A DNA stretch of 43,269 bases from positions 1-43,269 of the forward strand of contig JAKSLT010000015.1 in assembly GCA_024401055.1 (NCBI GenBank). The letters run 5' to 3'. Below, piece by piece: positions 1 to 11,500 of the stretch (positions within the stretch are counted from its first letter, which is position 1; each line of letters starts with the position of its first letter). The translations under genes were made by a program, and so were the position numbers. The DNA comes from Bacteroidaceae bacterium. Its GTDB lineage: Bacteria > Bacteroidota > Bacteroidia > Bacteroidales > Bacteroidaceae. The notes below the pieces were generated by a model, which did no database searches, was not told the origin of the DNA, and worked only from the letters and a program-made list of their open reading frames with translations.

Positions 1-2
1 CA

Positions 3-1076
3 TATTGGTACTACGTCACCATGCCCTACGACGTGAAGCGCAGCGCCATCACCGCCACCGACGATGCCGCCTTCGCCGTGCGCTACTATGATGCCGCCCA
101 GCGCGCCGATAAAGGCTCGGGAGCCAGTTGGACCAACGTGGGCGACGACGATACCCTCCATGCCGGCGAGGGCTACATTTTCTGTGCCAGCAAGGCTTGC
201 TACATCTGGCTGCCTGCCGCCGAAGGTCAGCAGAACAAGCTCTTCACCTCCACGGCCATCAGCACACCTCTCGAGGCTCACACCTCCGCAGCAAGCAACG
301 ATGCCGACTGGAACCTCGTGGGCAATCCCTATCCCGCCTTCTACGATATCTATTATATGGACTACACGGCCCCCATCACCGTGTGGCACACCACCAACAA
401 GACCTACACCGCCTATAGCGTGGCCGACGACAACCTCGCCCTCTATCCTCTCCAGGCCTTCTTCGTTCAGAAGCCCGAGCAGGTGGATGCCATCACCTTC
501 CAGACCGCAGGTCGCCAGATAAGCAATGTCATCGACCACAGCGCAGCCACCCGCAGCCAGAAGGCCGGAGCCTTCAGCCAGCGCAGCGTCATCAACATCA
601 CGCTGAGCGACGGCGCAGGTACCGACCGCACCCGCATCGTGGTGAATCCCGCCGACACCGACGCCTTCTGCGCCGACACCGATGCCAGCAAGATGCTCGC
701 CAATGAAGGCACGCCGCAAATCTACACCCTGCGTGGCGAGGACATCTACGCCATCAACGAAGGTCCGCAGGCCGACGGCACCGTAAGCCTCGGCCTCATC
801 CTGTCCGCCGACGGCACCTACACCCTCGCCCTCGACCGCGCCGACATTCCCGTCACACTCCTTGACGGCGGTGCCGCCGTGGAGATGCCCTACACCTTCC
901 AGGCCGAGGCCGGAACATTGGAAGGACGCTTTATGATTAGTCTGCCGACGACAGGTCTCACTTTGAAGACAACAGCCAACGGACAACAGCCAACTTCCTA
1001 TGACCTTACCGGCCGTCGCGTCAAAGCCGAGACCAGTGGCGTAAGCATTCAGAACGGAAAGAAAGTGATAAAATAA
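3..1076 (+). CDS. C-terminal part of a large secreted protein with T9SS-type sorting tail (5' truncated)
   Basis: The reading frame is open to the window edge (codons from base 3 read Y-W-Y-Y-V-T before the first Met at 21), so the true start lies upstream. The visible ~358 residues have no membrane segment or known catalytic motif. They resemble the terminal region of Bacteroidales surface proteins: a 'GEGYIF' / 'LVGNPYPAFYD' segment, then beta-rich sequence, ending in a tail with YDLTGRRV and NGKKVIK. That tail is the form of T9SS type A sorting domain common in Prevotella, so export across the outer membrane and surface attachment or release are inferred. An ACAACAG-type short repeat (about 967-989) is read in frame just before the tail. 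The last ~40 bases are nearly identical to the end of the next gene. The function upstream of the tail cannot be seen. Confidence 0.8.
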   Translation, partial: YWYYVTMPYDVKRSAITATDDAAFAVRYYDAAQRADKGSGASWTNVGDDDTLHAGEGYIFCASKACYIWLPAAEGQQNKLFTSTAISTPLEAHTSAASNDADWNLVGNPYPAFYDIYYMDYTAPITVWHTTNKTYTAYSVADDNLALYPLQAFFVQKPEQVDAITFQTAGRQISNVIDHSAATRSQKAGAFSQRSVINITLSDGAGTDRTRIVVNPADTDAFCADTDASKMLANEGTPQIYTLRGEDIYAINEGPQADGTVSLGLILSADGTYTLALDRADIPVTLLDGGAAVEMPYTFQAEAGTLEGRFMISLPTTGLTLKTTANGQQPTSYDLTGRRVKAETSGVSIQNGKKVIK

Positions 1077-1077
1077 G

Positions 1078-1127
1078 GAAATTAGCGAATTAGCAAATTA
1101 GTAAATTAGCAAATTAGCGAATTGTCC
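1078..1127. repeat. AATTAG-type short-period repeat between two cargo genes
   Basis: The whole gap between the stop of the first gene and the ATG at 1129 is built of 8-9 base units of the form AAATTAGC / GAATTAGC. The same kind of repeat fills the gap before lptD (16617-16657), and a related one lies near 42723-42745. No ribosome-binding site stands out, so the repeat itself forms the leader of the next gene. Confidence 0.8.
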
Positions 1128-1128
1128 T

Positions 1129-4100
1129 ATGAAAAGATATCTATATAAAATCCATACCCCATCTTCCCCCCTTGGGGGGATAAGAGGGGGGCTGTTGCTC
1201 TTACTGTTTGTCCTTACGGCAGTAATGGCTCGCGGCCAGGGATTCAATCCCGACAGTCCTGCGGAGCCTTCGTCGCGCTATCGCCTCAGCGTGGCGGCGC
1301 AGCCACAGGAAGCGGCCACCGTGACGGGCGGCGGACTCTATGCCGTGAACACCAATGTCACGGTGAAGGCCACAGCCACCGACACGAAGTGGCAGTTCAC
1401 GGGCTGGACCAACAGCGAAGGAACCGTGGTGAGCACCAGCCTCAACTACAGTTTCCGCACCACCAACAAGAACGAGACCCTTACGGCCCACTTCGAGGAG
1501 GTACGCACCGGTACGCTCACCGTGGCCTACGACCCCGCCAGTCTGAAGGCATCCACCTCCACCGTCTATAAGGAAGGCACCTCCGTCACTCTCACTGCCG
1601 GTAGTTACAACTACTACGTGTTCCAAAACTGGACGGACAAGAACGGCACCGTGGTGAGCACCACAGCCAAGTTCAATTATATCACCACCGGTGAGGACCA
1701 GACACTCACGGCCCACTACCGTTTCGACCCGTCGGCTCCCGCAGAACCTTCCTCCACGAAGCCCAAGCACAAAGTCTATTTCACCGCCGACCCCTCCGGC
1801 ACCTGCTCGTTCAACCAGACCAACGGCTTCCAGGTGGCAGAAGGCAGCACCTTCTCCGTGAAGGCCACCCCCTCTACGGGTTATGTGTTCCAGAACTGGA
1901 CACAGGACGATGTCGTGGTGGGTACCAACGCCACATATAGCGGCACTATGGGTACGGAGGATATGACGCTCGTGGCCCACTTCGCTTTCAACCCCGGTGG
2001 TCCCGGCGAACCTTCCGCCGATACCCGCGAGCATTATTCGCTCTATCTCCCCACGCTGGAGATGTACCGGGGGGAAACAGCCCTGCTGCCTGTGTCGCTG
2101 GAGAACACTGGCGATGTAAAGACGCTCAGTTTCACAATCCTTCTCCCCGAAGGCGTTACCGCCGATGCCAGTGCCTTGCAGACCACTCTCCGCACCTCCG
2201 CCTACACGCCGACCGCCACCCTCGACGGCCAGACGCTCACCGTCAGCCTCACGGGCGGCACGCAGATAAGCGACCGCAACGGCGTGGTGGTGCGCATCCC
2301 CTTGTTGGTTGATAGCAGTGCGCAGATTGCCGACGGCGAGTATGGCATAAGCCTCTCCAACTGTTCAGTAACAACAGACAACGGACAACAGACAACAGTC
2401 ACCGCCCGCAACGGCCGTCTCATAATCAGCACCCTTGAAGAGGGCGACCTCCAGGCCTCCTTCTCCGTGGACCGCTATATGAACCGTGCGCAGTTCACCA
2501 ATACCAGCACGGAAAGCGCCCGCAGTTTCGTGTGGGACTTCGGCGACGGCACCACCAGCACCGAGGTCAGCCCGATGCACATCTATGCCACTCCCGGCAC
2601 TTACACCGTACACCTCACTGCCAAGGCTATCGTCAAGAGCAGCGAGGCCGAGCAGACCATCGTGATAAACCCCGCCAGCACCTGGATTGCCGACGGCGAC
2701 TTCACCCTTGATGCCAATGGCACCGGTGCCCGCAACTTCACCTCACTGGAAGAAGCCTTCACGCTGCTGGCACAGTGCCAGACCTTCGGAAATATCGGAA
2801 TCAGCGTAGTGGGCAGCGAGACATACGCGTGTCAACTGACAACAGCTGAAGGACAACAGACAACAGTCAACGGACCGCTCTCCGCAATCGTCAATCAGTT
2901 GGAAGATAACAACCTGACGATTCACTACTCCTCCGAAGCCACTGAGGGCGGTACTCTCAACTTCGTCAGCAGAGCAAACGACTTGACGCTTATAGGTCGC
3001 CTGTTGGCCCATATCACGACCGACAATGTGGCCGTGAAGGTCAACGGCGTTCTTCTCAACCCCGCCGCCCTGACAACGCATACGGCGCAGACCGTGTGTG
3101 CCGGAGTGGCGACGCAGAAGGAAAGCCTCTCCAATATCTCCGACAGCGACCGCGTGCAAGTGTCGTGGGTGGTGAGTGTGAGCCCGAACTGCCACCTCTC
3201 CGGCTATGCCACCAATGGCAACGGCGACCTGCCCGCAATGACAGTCGGCGGTACGGCCCAACATACGGCTGTGGAGACGCTGTCCTACCACATCACTGTG
3301 AGCCTGGACGGCGCCACGCTCTATACATATATATATAATGTGTCCGTGAAGCCCTTGCTGGCTAATCGCACCTTCACCACCAGCGGACCCGCTGACGGCT
3401 CCACGGTACGTGCCGCCAGTAAGACATTGAGTTGGAGCAATATCGCCGACCCCAAGCAGGGCTATACGCTGTATCTGAAACGCACGCTGGAGAATGTGGA
3501 GACCACTGACACCCTGGAACTCACCTCCACGAGTTACTCCTTCTTCGCCGCCGCCGGTGCCACCTACTCCTGGAAGGTGACGGCCTACGGAGAGTGCGAC
3601 GCCGTGACGAGCGCCGAGAAGACCTTCTCCGTGGAGGAATACGCCGACCTCACCGTGGTGGCCCTCGACGGAGTGCCCGAAGCCACGACCAGCGGAAGCC
3701 CTCTCACTCTCACCGCCACTATCCGCAACATAGGAAAGGCTGTGACGGCTGTGACGAACTGGACGGATGCCCTCTATTACAGCACCGCTCCCGATGACTT
3801 CGCCCACGCCGTGCGCCTCGCCTACACTAACCACAGCGGTGCGCTGGTACCTTATGAGAACGAAAACGAAAAGGAGCCAGTCGGACAATATCAGGTAACT
3901 TGGAACATTACCGTGCCGATGACGGATGCCGCGAACATTTACTTCTATGTGATGACCGACTCCGGCAACAACGAGACGGAAGCCTCCGAGACCAACAACT
4001 CCATTGCAAGCGCTGCCGTGGAGATGGTGACGGCATACGTGGATGACGACGACTATGCCGCCCTCTGCCTGCTCTACAACGCACTGAACGGCGAGGTGTG

Positions 4101-5448
4101 GACGAAGCCGTGGAAAATCAACAATTCCGCCATCACCACGACGGCTTGGCCCGGCGTGACGTTCAACACCGAAGGCCGCGTGACGGCTATCAGCCTGCCG
4201 AACAACAACCTCGCCGGCACTCTGCCCACCGAGGGCTTCTCCCTGCCTTACCTCGAAACGCTTAATTTGAGCAGCAACGACATAAAGGGCGACCTCGCCG
4301 CGTTCTGCGAGGCACTTGTGGGAGGAAGGAACGAAAACGAAAACTCTCAACTGTCAACTCTCAACCTTTCCTACTGCAACCTGACGGGACTGACGGGTGT
4401 GCTGCCCGCCAGCATCACCTCGCTCAACCTTGGTTATCAGCAGAATGTATATCCCCTCTCCGCCTTTACCAAGCAGGAGTGGACAATGGGTAGCAGCGAG
4501 GCAGAGGTGGCTCTGGGCTCCCTCATCGCTTACAACCACACGGCGCAGGACTTCTCCGCCCATCCTAAGCTCCAGCTCCGCACGGCCGATACGAACACCT
4601 ATGTGGGCCAAATGGTGTGGAACGGTGAATACTATGCCTTCTCCCTCTCTGGCGACTACAAAATGGCCAGCGGTACGGAATACCTCGTGCAGCCCACCGA
4701 AGGGCCTGCGGCTTATTGTAAGTTGCGTGCCACACTGGACTGGATTCCGGGCGATGCCAATGTGGACGCCAGCGTGGATGTGCTCGACGCCCAGCACACG
4801 CTGAACTATATATTGGCCCGACAGAGCGGCAGTTTCAACTTCCTCGCTGCCGACACCTACACGAGCAACACGATAAATGTGCAGGATGTGGTGGCTACGA
4901 TAAATATGTTTATTGAGGAGGCTCCCAGCCTCACTCACGGCCTCTCCCCGTCGGAGCTTCCTGCGGAACTCCGCCACCCCTCCCCTGCGAGGGAGGGGGA
5001 GGATACTCCTGCTGGATGCCTGTTTAGTGCGGAGGACGGTCTGTGGCTGAGCACGACGGAGCCTGTGGCTGCGTTGGACTTCACACTTGAAGGCGTGAGC
5101 GGTAGTCAGGTGAGCCTGATGCTGAACCGCAAGCGTTTCCAGATGACGACACACGACACCGGAACGGGTGTGCGCATCGTTATTATCAGTACGGCCGGTG
5201 ATGAAATAGCCGCCGGCGACACGCGTCTGCTACGCCTCGGTGCAGAGGCTGAAGTCACTCGCGTGGTGGCTGCCGACATCGACGCGCAGCCCGTGATGAT
5301 AGCCTGCGGACAACAGACGGAAGGCCTCACCCCCAGCCCCTCCCTGATAGAAATGGGAGACCGTAGCGTGTTTGACCTGACGGGCCGACGTGTTAAGGCC
5401 GGTACAACTGGCGTAAGTATTCAGAACGGAAAGAAAGTGATAAAGTAA
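1129..5448 (+). CDS. Large multidomain secreted protein: InlB-like repeats, PKD, CARDB, LRR, dockerin-like repeat, T9SS tail
   Basis: 1439 residues. The N-terminus is a signal peptide with an odd n-region (rich in Pro, Ser and Gly, encoded by a C-run/G-run repeat), then a Leu-rich core ending ARGQ at about residue 37. Visible modules: three divergent InlB-type B-repeats (about 50-290, 'F-x-x-W-T' and 'LTAHF/LVAHF' motifs), a cohesin-like beta domain (about 303-433), a PKD domain (about 445-520, 'FVWDFGDGTTS', 'YATPGTYTVHL'), a CARDB-like domain (about 850-965), a leucine-rich segment (about 1025-1110), a dockerin-like duplicated segment (1208-1265, first loop GDANVDASVDVLD) and a T9SS-type tail (FDLTGRRV...NGKKVIK). 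No catalytic motif is visible. An adhesin or cell-surface scaffold is inferred. Short repeats are read in frame at about 2370-2400, 2836-2871, 3858-3874, 4330-4372 and 4975-5012. Confidence 0.85.
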   Translation: MKRYLYKIHTPSSPLGGIRGGLLLLLFVLTAVMARGQGFNPDSPAEPSSRYRLSVAAQPQEAATVTGGGLYAVNTNVTVKATATDTKWQFTGWTNSEGTVVSTSLNYSFRTTNKNETLTAHFEEVRTGTLTVAYDPASLKASTSTVYKEGTSVTLTAGSYNYYVFQNWTDKNGTVVSTTAKFNYITTGEDQTLTAHYRFDPSAPAEPSSTKPKHKVYFTADPSGTCSFNQTNGFQVAEGSTFSVKATPSTGYVFQNWTQDDVVVGTNATYSGTMGTEDMTLVAHFAFNPGGPGEPSADTREHYSLYLPTLEMYRGETALLPVSLENTGDVKTLSFTILLPEGVTADASALQTTLRTSAYTPTATLDGQTLTVSLTGGTQISDRNGVVVRIPLLVDSSAQIADGEYGISLSNCSVTTDNGQQTTVTARNGRLIISTLEEGDLQASFSVDRYMNRAQFTNTSTESARSFVWDFGDGTTSTEVSPMHIYATPGTYTVHLTAKAIVKSSEAEQTIVINPASTWIADGDFTLDANGTGARNFTSLEEAFTLLAQCQTFGNIGISVVGSETYACQLTTAEGQQTTVNGPLSAIVNQLEDNNLTIHYSSEATEGGTLNFVSRANDLTLIGRLLAHITTDNVAVKVNGVLLNPAALTTHTAQTVCAGVATQKESLSNISDSDRVQVSWVVSVSPNCHLSGYATNGNGDLPAMTVGGTAQHTAVETLSYHITVSLDGATLYTYIYNVSVKPLLANRTFTTSGPADGSTVRAASKTLSWSNIADPKQGYTLYLKRTLENVETTDTLELTSTSYSFFAAAGATYSWKVTAYGECDAVTSAEKTFSVEEYADLTVVALDGVPEATTSGSPLTLTATIRNIGKAVTAVTNWTDALYYSTAPDDFAHAVRLAYTNHSGALVPYENENEKEPVGQYQVTWNITVPMTDAANIYFYVMTDSGNNETEASETNNSIASAAVEMVTAYVDDDDYAALCLLYNALNGEVWTKPWKINNSAITTTAWPGVTFNTEGRVTAISLPNNNLAGTLPTEGFSLPYLETLNLSSNDIKGDLAAFCEALVGGRNENENSQLSTLNLSYCNLTGLTGVLPASITSLNLGYQQNVYPLSAFTKQEWTMGSSEAEVALGSLIAYNHTAQDFSAHPKLQLRTADTNTYVGQMVWNGEYYAFSLSGDYKMASGTEYLVQPTEGPAAYCKLRATLDWIPGDANVDASVDVLDAQHTLNYILARQSGSFNFLAADTYTSNTINVQDVVATINMFIEEAPSLTHGLSPSELPAELRHPSPAREGEDTPAGCLFSAEDGLWLSTTEPVAALDFTLEGVSGSQVSLMLNRKRFQMTTHDTGTGVRIVIISTAGDEIAAGDTRLLRLGAEAEVTRVVAADIDAQPVMIACGQQTEGLTPSPSLIEMGDRSVFDLTGRRVKAGTTGVSIQNGKKVIK
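1163..1192. repeat. C-run/G-run hairpin element inside the signal-peptide coding region
   Basis: Six Cs, TT, six Gs, then ATAAGA and six Gs. The reverse complement recurs almost exactly at 43213-43244 (one extra C, GAT for AA in the loop), so this is a dispersed repeat and not ordinary coding sequence. Here it is translated in frame as part of the signal-peptide n-region of the 1439-residue protein. Confidence 0.75.
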
Positions 5449-5453
5449 GAACC

Positions 5454-5537
5454 CTCACCCTCAACTCCTCCCGAGCCCCTTGGCACCCTTCCCTTAAAGG
5501 GCAGGAGGTCGCTCTTCAAGCGAGACGGGGAGTAAAT
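5454..5537. repeat. C-rich/G-rich dispersed element in the leader of the giant gene
   Basis: The 90-base gap between the 1439-residue gene and the giant gene starts with ACCCTCACCCTCAACTCCTC, continues with CCCTTAAAGGGCAGG and ends GACGGGGAGTAAATACT. The gap before the GH16 gene (19394-19435) has the same plan and ends GGGGAATAAATACT. The hairpin could work as a terminator or as a leader structure. I see no consensus promoter in it. Confidence 0.6.
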
Positions 5538-5550
5538 ACTTATGAGCGAT

Positions 5551-8500
5551 ATGAATAAATTACAACGATATATAATATGTTTGGCCCTGAGCCTTGTGGG
5601 GCTTGTGGCGGGTGCACAGAACACGCTGTCGGTGCCCGACCTCGTCGGTGGCAGCGGCAAGGAAGTGAGCGTGCCCGTCAATATGACGAACGCCGATGAG
5701 ATTGTGGCGGTGCAGTTCAACTTGCATCTGCCCTTCTCCCTGGCCTCGGGCAAGAGTCCCGTGCTCAACAGCAGCCGCAACACGGCTGGCCATACCATCG
5801 CCGTGCGCTCTCTCGGTGGCAATGTCTATACCATTGTCATCGTCAATATGAGCAACAAGCCCCTGGCCGGTAGCGACGGCACCCTGCTCACCTTCCCTAT
5901 GAAGGTGGACTCAAACCTTGAGGCCGGTGCCCAGTATGAGATGACTGTCAGCGACGTGGTGCTCACCAATCGCCACGGCGACAACATTCAGACGGGGGCC
6001 ACGGGCGGCACCTTCACCGTGCAGCGCGAGGACAGCCCCGACCTCGAAGTGAGCGATGTGCATATCGTCCCCACCGCAGGCACCGACTTCGTGCCGGGAG
6101 AGACGGTTGATGTCAGTTGGCGCGTCAGCAACATCGGCAAGGCCGACACCCGCAGCGGCTGGACGGAGAAAGTGTATCTCGTCAGCACCCTGACGGAGGA
6201 GAGCGTATATGTGGGCAACGCCTACTTCAACAATGTGCTCCTCAAAGGCGGCTATACGGCCCGCAATGTGGCCTTCACCTTGCCCGAAGCAGCAGGAATG
6301 GAGGGCGAAGTGGTCGTGAAGGTGGTCGTGGAGCCCAACAGCGGTACGGGTGAATACCTCGCCGACCGCGGTAATAACACCGCCACGGGCGATGTCTTCA
6401 CGCTGGCCTCGCGTCTCTTCCTGAAAGCCCCGGCTGAAAAGGTGGCCGAAGGCGGCACGTTGCGCTTCACCCTTACACGCAGCGGAGACCGCAGTCTTGA
6501 AGAGGTGTTTACATTGACAACAGACAACGGACAACAGTCAACGGGCTCCGTCGTCACGCTGCCCGCCACCGTGACGATACCTGCCGGACAGGCCTCTGCC
6601 AGCTTCAATGTGCAGGTGCCGCAGAACGCACTCGTCAATGACTACACCACGGCCACCGTCAGCGTGGAGCCGACGGGAGAATACACGCAGGGCGTCAGCG
6701 CCTCGTTCATCATCGAGGACGACGAACTCCTGCCCCTCACACTCTCCCTCGACAAGACGGAATACAACGAGGGCGACACGATGCACCTCACCGTCAGCGT
6801 GCCCTATCGTATCGGCACCGCCGACCTCACCGTGGCTTTCAGCATAGAGCAGGCCAAGCGCTTTGAACTTCCCAAGACATACACCTTTGCGCCCGGTGCC
6901 ACCTCGGCTGTCATCGACATCCCCGTGAAGCAGGACAACACGCCTGCCAATGTGGCCACCATCCAACTGAACGCTTCGGCGGAGCACCATCTGTCGGCTT
7001 CTACGCTCCTCATCCTCAACGATGACGATGTACCCGCCATCGACCTTGCCCTCACGCCCACCGTTATCAGTGAAGGTGCCGGCGGCAACGCCATATTCGG
7101 CACCATCACCCGTCAGGAGGCAACGAACAGTAAGATTACGGTGAAACTCTCCGACGACTCCAATGGCGCGCTCTATTATACCTCCACCCTGACGATGCCC
7201 GAAGGCACCACCAGCATCACCTTCCCCATTGGCGTGAGGGACAACCAAAAGGTGGATGGTACGCGCCCCGTGAAGATCACTGCCGCCGTCTATATCACCG
7301 ATTGTGGCTGCTCCGCCATTGGCAACAAGCAGACCTCCGTGGTGAAGGAGATTGAAATTACCGACAACGACGGCCCCACGCTTTCCATCACGGCCAACAA
7401 GACCACCGTGCTCGAAGGCAACGCCGAGGGCACCGTGCTGACTATCAGCCGTAACGATGGCACCGACGCTGCCTTGCCCGTCACTCTCGCTTGCAATGCC
7501 AGCGATGTGAATATGCCTTCCTCCGTCACCATCCCGGCAGGCCGGGAAAGCGTCACCGCTGTGTTCAAGGCCCTGAGCAACGCCACGCAGGAGGGCAACC
7601 GCACCGTGAGCATCAAGGCCGTAGCCGACGGCTATGCCTCCGGGTCAATGTGGCTTCTCATCTCCGACCAGACTCTGCCCGACGCCGTACTCGACAAGGT
7701 GGAGGCTCCCGCTTCCGTGGAGGCCGGACAGCGTCTCAATGTCCGTGTGACGCTCTCCAATATCGGTGCTGTGGCACTCCCCAAGAATACCGACGTAAAA
7801 CTCTCCTTCGGCAATCAGAAGACACTTGTCACGCTCAACGAACCGCTGGAAGCGGGTGCTACGCGCGAAATGCCTTTTGAACTGGAAGCCCCCACCGTAC
7901 CGGGTTCCTACTCCCTCACGGCAAAGGTGAACCCGTCGGGCACCATCACCGAACTTCAGCTCCTCAACAATGAGGCTGCGCAGACCATCAGCGTGACATC
8001 GTCCTACGACTTCACCGTGCAACCCGATGCAGCCCACTACAAAGCCGGCGACACCGTTCATCTCTCCGGTACGGTACAGACGAAGAGCGGACAGGCAGCC
8101 GCCGGCATCGCCGTGGAGCCCTATGTTATCTATGCCGGGTCGCGCACTCCCCTGACGGCAACCTCCGATGCCGAGGGCCGCTATACCGCCGACTTCGTTA
8201 TTCCCGAAGGAATGGCTGGTACTTTTACATACGGCGTCTGCAACCCTGACGAGAATCTCCGCACGGAAAAGGGATCCTTCAAGGTGTATGGCTTCACCCG
8301 CGCTACATACGACTTCCTCACGCACAAGGTGTTCGTAGGTGAGCCCTATGCTGGCACCGTAAGCCTGAAAAACCTCTCCGACCTGCCCCTCCATAATATC
8401 CGCGCCACCTATGACGCCACGGAGGGATACACCCTCATGGTGAATGAGATTCCTCTCCTTGAAGGTAACGCCACTGTAGAACTTCCCTACGCCATCCTCG

Positions 8501-11500
8501 CATCACAGACCTCGAAGACCACCGACTGGGACCGTATTAAGATACACCTCTCTTGCGACGAGGGCGCTACGCTCGACCTCATTACTTATAATTACGCGCA
8601 GACGCATACGCCGACTCTCGTGGTGGGCACTAACAGCATCAACACTTCCGTGACGAAGGGCAAGACGCGCCTCGTGCCGCTCACCCTCACCAATACGGGT
8701 CTGGGCGAGACGGGCAAGATTTCCGTGCTGCTCCCCTCCGGTATGGGACGCTTCGTCACCCTTGCCACGCCCGCCGAGATGCCCAGTCTCGCCACGGGCG
8801 ACAGTGCCACCGTTATGCTCCGCTTCGACGGCACGGGCTACGATGTGAACCTCATCCAGAAGGGCAGCATCGCCATCAACTGTGAGAAAGGCAACGGCAA
8901 GGCTGTCTATTTCAATGTGAAGGTGGTGAGCGAGGACAAGGGTAATCTCCTCGTGCGTGTGGCCGACGAAGCCACGCAGTATGGCGACAAGGACGGCAAC
9001 CGCCCCTATGTCGGCGGTGCGACGGTGAAACTCACCGACTACAACACCGGTGCCGTAGTGGCCACCGACGTGACGGGTGCCGACGGCAGCCTGCTCCTTG
9101 AAAACATTGCCGAGGGCTACTACCACCTCAATGTGTCGGCACCCAAACACGACACCTACGACCAGAACGTCCTCATCTCGCCGGGCGAGACGACGGACCT
9201 CACGGCCTACATCTCCTATCAGGCCATCAGCGTGAAATGGGATGTGGTGGAGACGGAAATCGATGATGAATATGAAATCGTTACTTCACTCACCTATGAG
9301 ACGCAGGTGCCTGTGCCGGTGGTGGAAATCACGGCGCCGGACACCCTTCTATTAGAAAACATAGAGCGGGGCAAGAGTACGCTGATGAACGCCGTGCTGC
9401 GCAATCGCGGCCTCATCACGGCGGAGGATGTGAAGTTCACCGTGCCGGAGGCTAAGGGCTTCGTGTTCCGTCCCCTCGTACCCGTCAGTGGCTTTGAACT
9501 GGCTCCCGAACAGAGTTATGTTATCCCTATTCTGGTGTATCACGAAGAAGACGACTTCTTCAACGATGCCGAGGCGCGTCGTCAGGTGAAGCGCAAGGCC
9601 GACAAGCCCAACTGTAACGGTAAGTTCGGCGGCGAATATAAGTGGCCCTGCGGCCCCGACAGTAAGTTTGCCTGGTTGGAGAAACCCATCCAGTGGGCCA
9701 CGGACATTAAGTGTGCCAAGGGCGGCGAGAAAGCCAAGACGGGCCCCGGCCACAACACGCCGCTGGGCGACCCCAATTCGGCGGGCGGACTGGGCCTCCT
9801 CCACATCGGCCCCGGTGGCGACGCCGTGTTTGCCGCTATGGTGGAATTCCTCTGCCGTATGTGCGACTGCTTCTGCGTTGACCCCGTTTCCGACCTTAAG
9901 GACGGCCACAAGACGCTCAACGGCTGCGGCGGGTCCAGCGGCCCGAGAGGAGCCTTCAATGTTGCAAACTATGTTGTGACCGGCGATCGCTCCTCACTGC
10001 AACCTTTCAAGGACTGCGCTGCCGGTGCCGCCAAGTTCGCGGCGGGAAAACTCCCCGTGCACCTCGACTGCCTCATCAATCCCTTCATCGACGAAATGAG
10101 CAAGGCGCCCCGCCGCAAGGCGCAAAGCAAAATGCCCGACCTGCTGGAGAGCGCCGGAGAAAAAGAGGTGCTATACCTCTACCATTGGGCTTTGTTCTAC
10201 GACTATCTGAAAGAAATGACCGATGCCCCCGTGGCCTGCGACACGCTGGCCAATATCGATGAGTTCGTCATGGCCCTCGAGGACGTGGAGCGCATCGTTG
10301 AGCCTATGTGGGAGGACGGCTCTCTCCACGATTTCGACCTTTCTTCCATCCCCGATGCCGTGCAGCGCACCTACACCACCGCCGACGGCATGGGCCCCTA
10401 TCTGGCTTCCCTCATGCCGCAGGGGCAGACCATCCTCTACGACTTTGACCTGCGTCGCTACGTGGAGCGCCTGCGCAACACCTGGGACCTGCAGGCGGGT
10501 AGGGAAGTGACCTCCGACAACCACATCGACTTCCGCGTGATAGAGAAGCTGGCCGCCCTTCAGGACTCCTGCGTGGCCAAGATGGTGGCCTACGGCTACC
10601 CCAACATGGAGGAGGTGCTCAAAGGCGCGCAGAAGGACTGGCTGGAATACCACGAGAGCGCCTCGAAAAACACCTGCGCCACCGTGAAACTGGAAATCAA
10701 GCAGAAACTCGTCCTCACCCGTCAGGCTTTCCGCGGCACCCTCACCGTGGACAACGGCTCCGCCACGACGCTCACCGACATAGACCTCAGCGTGGAGGCC
10801 ATCAACCAGGCAACCCTCGCCGTGGCCACTGCCCACGAGATGCAAATCAATGTGGAGAGTATCGAAGGCTTCGCGGGCGATAAGGACGGCAAGTGGTCGC
10901 TGGAGCCCGGACAGACGGGCGTGGCCACCATACTCTTCATCCCCACGAAGTATGCCGCCCCCGACACGCTGACGACATACAGTTTCGGCGGCACGCTCGC
11001 CTTCAACGACGGCACCACCGTGCAGAGCCGCAACCTCTATCCCGTCAGCCTGCAAGTGAAACCCTCGCCCGAACTGGACCTCACCTACTTTGTGCAGCGT
11101 GATATCTATGGCGACAACCCGCTCACGGAAGATGTCATCGAGCCCGTCGTTCCCGCCGAGTTCTCCGTGCTCATCCATAACAAGGGCCGCGGCGACGCCA
11201 CCAATGTGCGTATGCTCACGCAGCAGCCCGAAATCGTGGACAACGAGAAGGGCCTGATGGCTGACTTCGCCATCGTAAGTTCCTCTCTCAACGGCGGCGA
11301 GAAGGCTATGGCCCTCGACAGCGAGATTGCCACGCAGTTCGGCGACATACCCGCCGGCACCTGCTCCTACGCCACTTGGGACCTCACCTGCTCGCTCCTC
11401 GGCCACTTCACCGACTACGACGTCTCCTACACCCATCTGACATCCTACGGTAATCCCGACCTCTCGCTCCTCGACAAAGTCACCATCCACGAACTCATCC

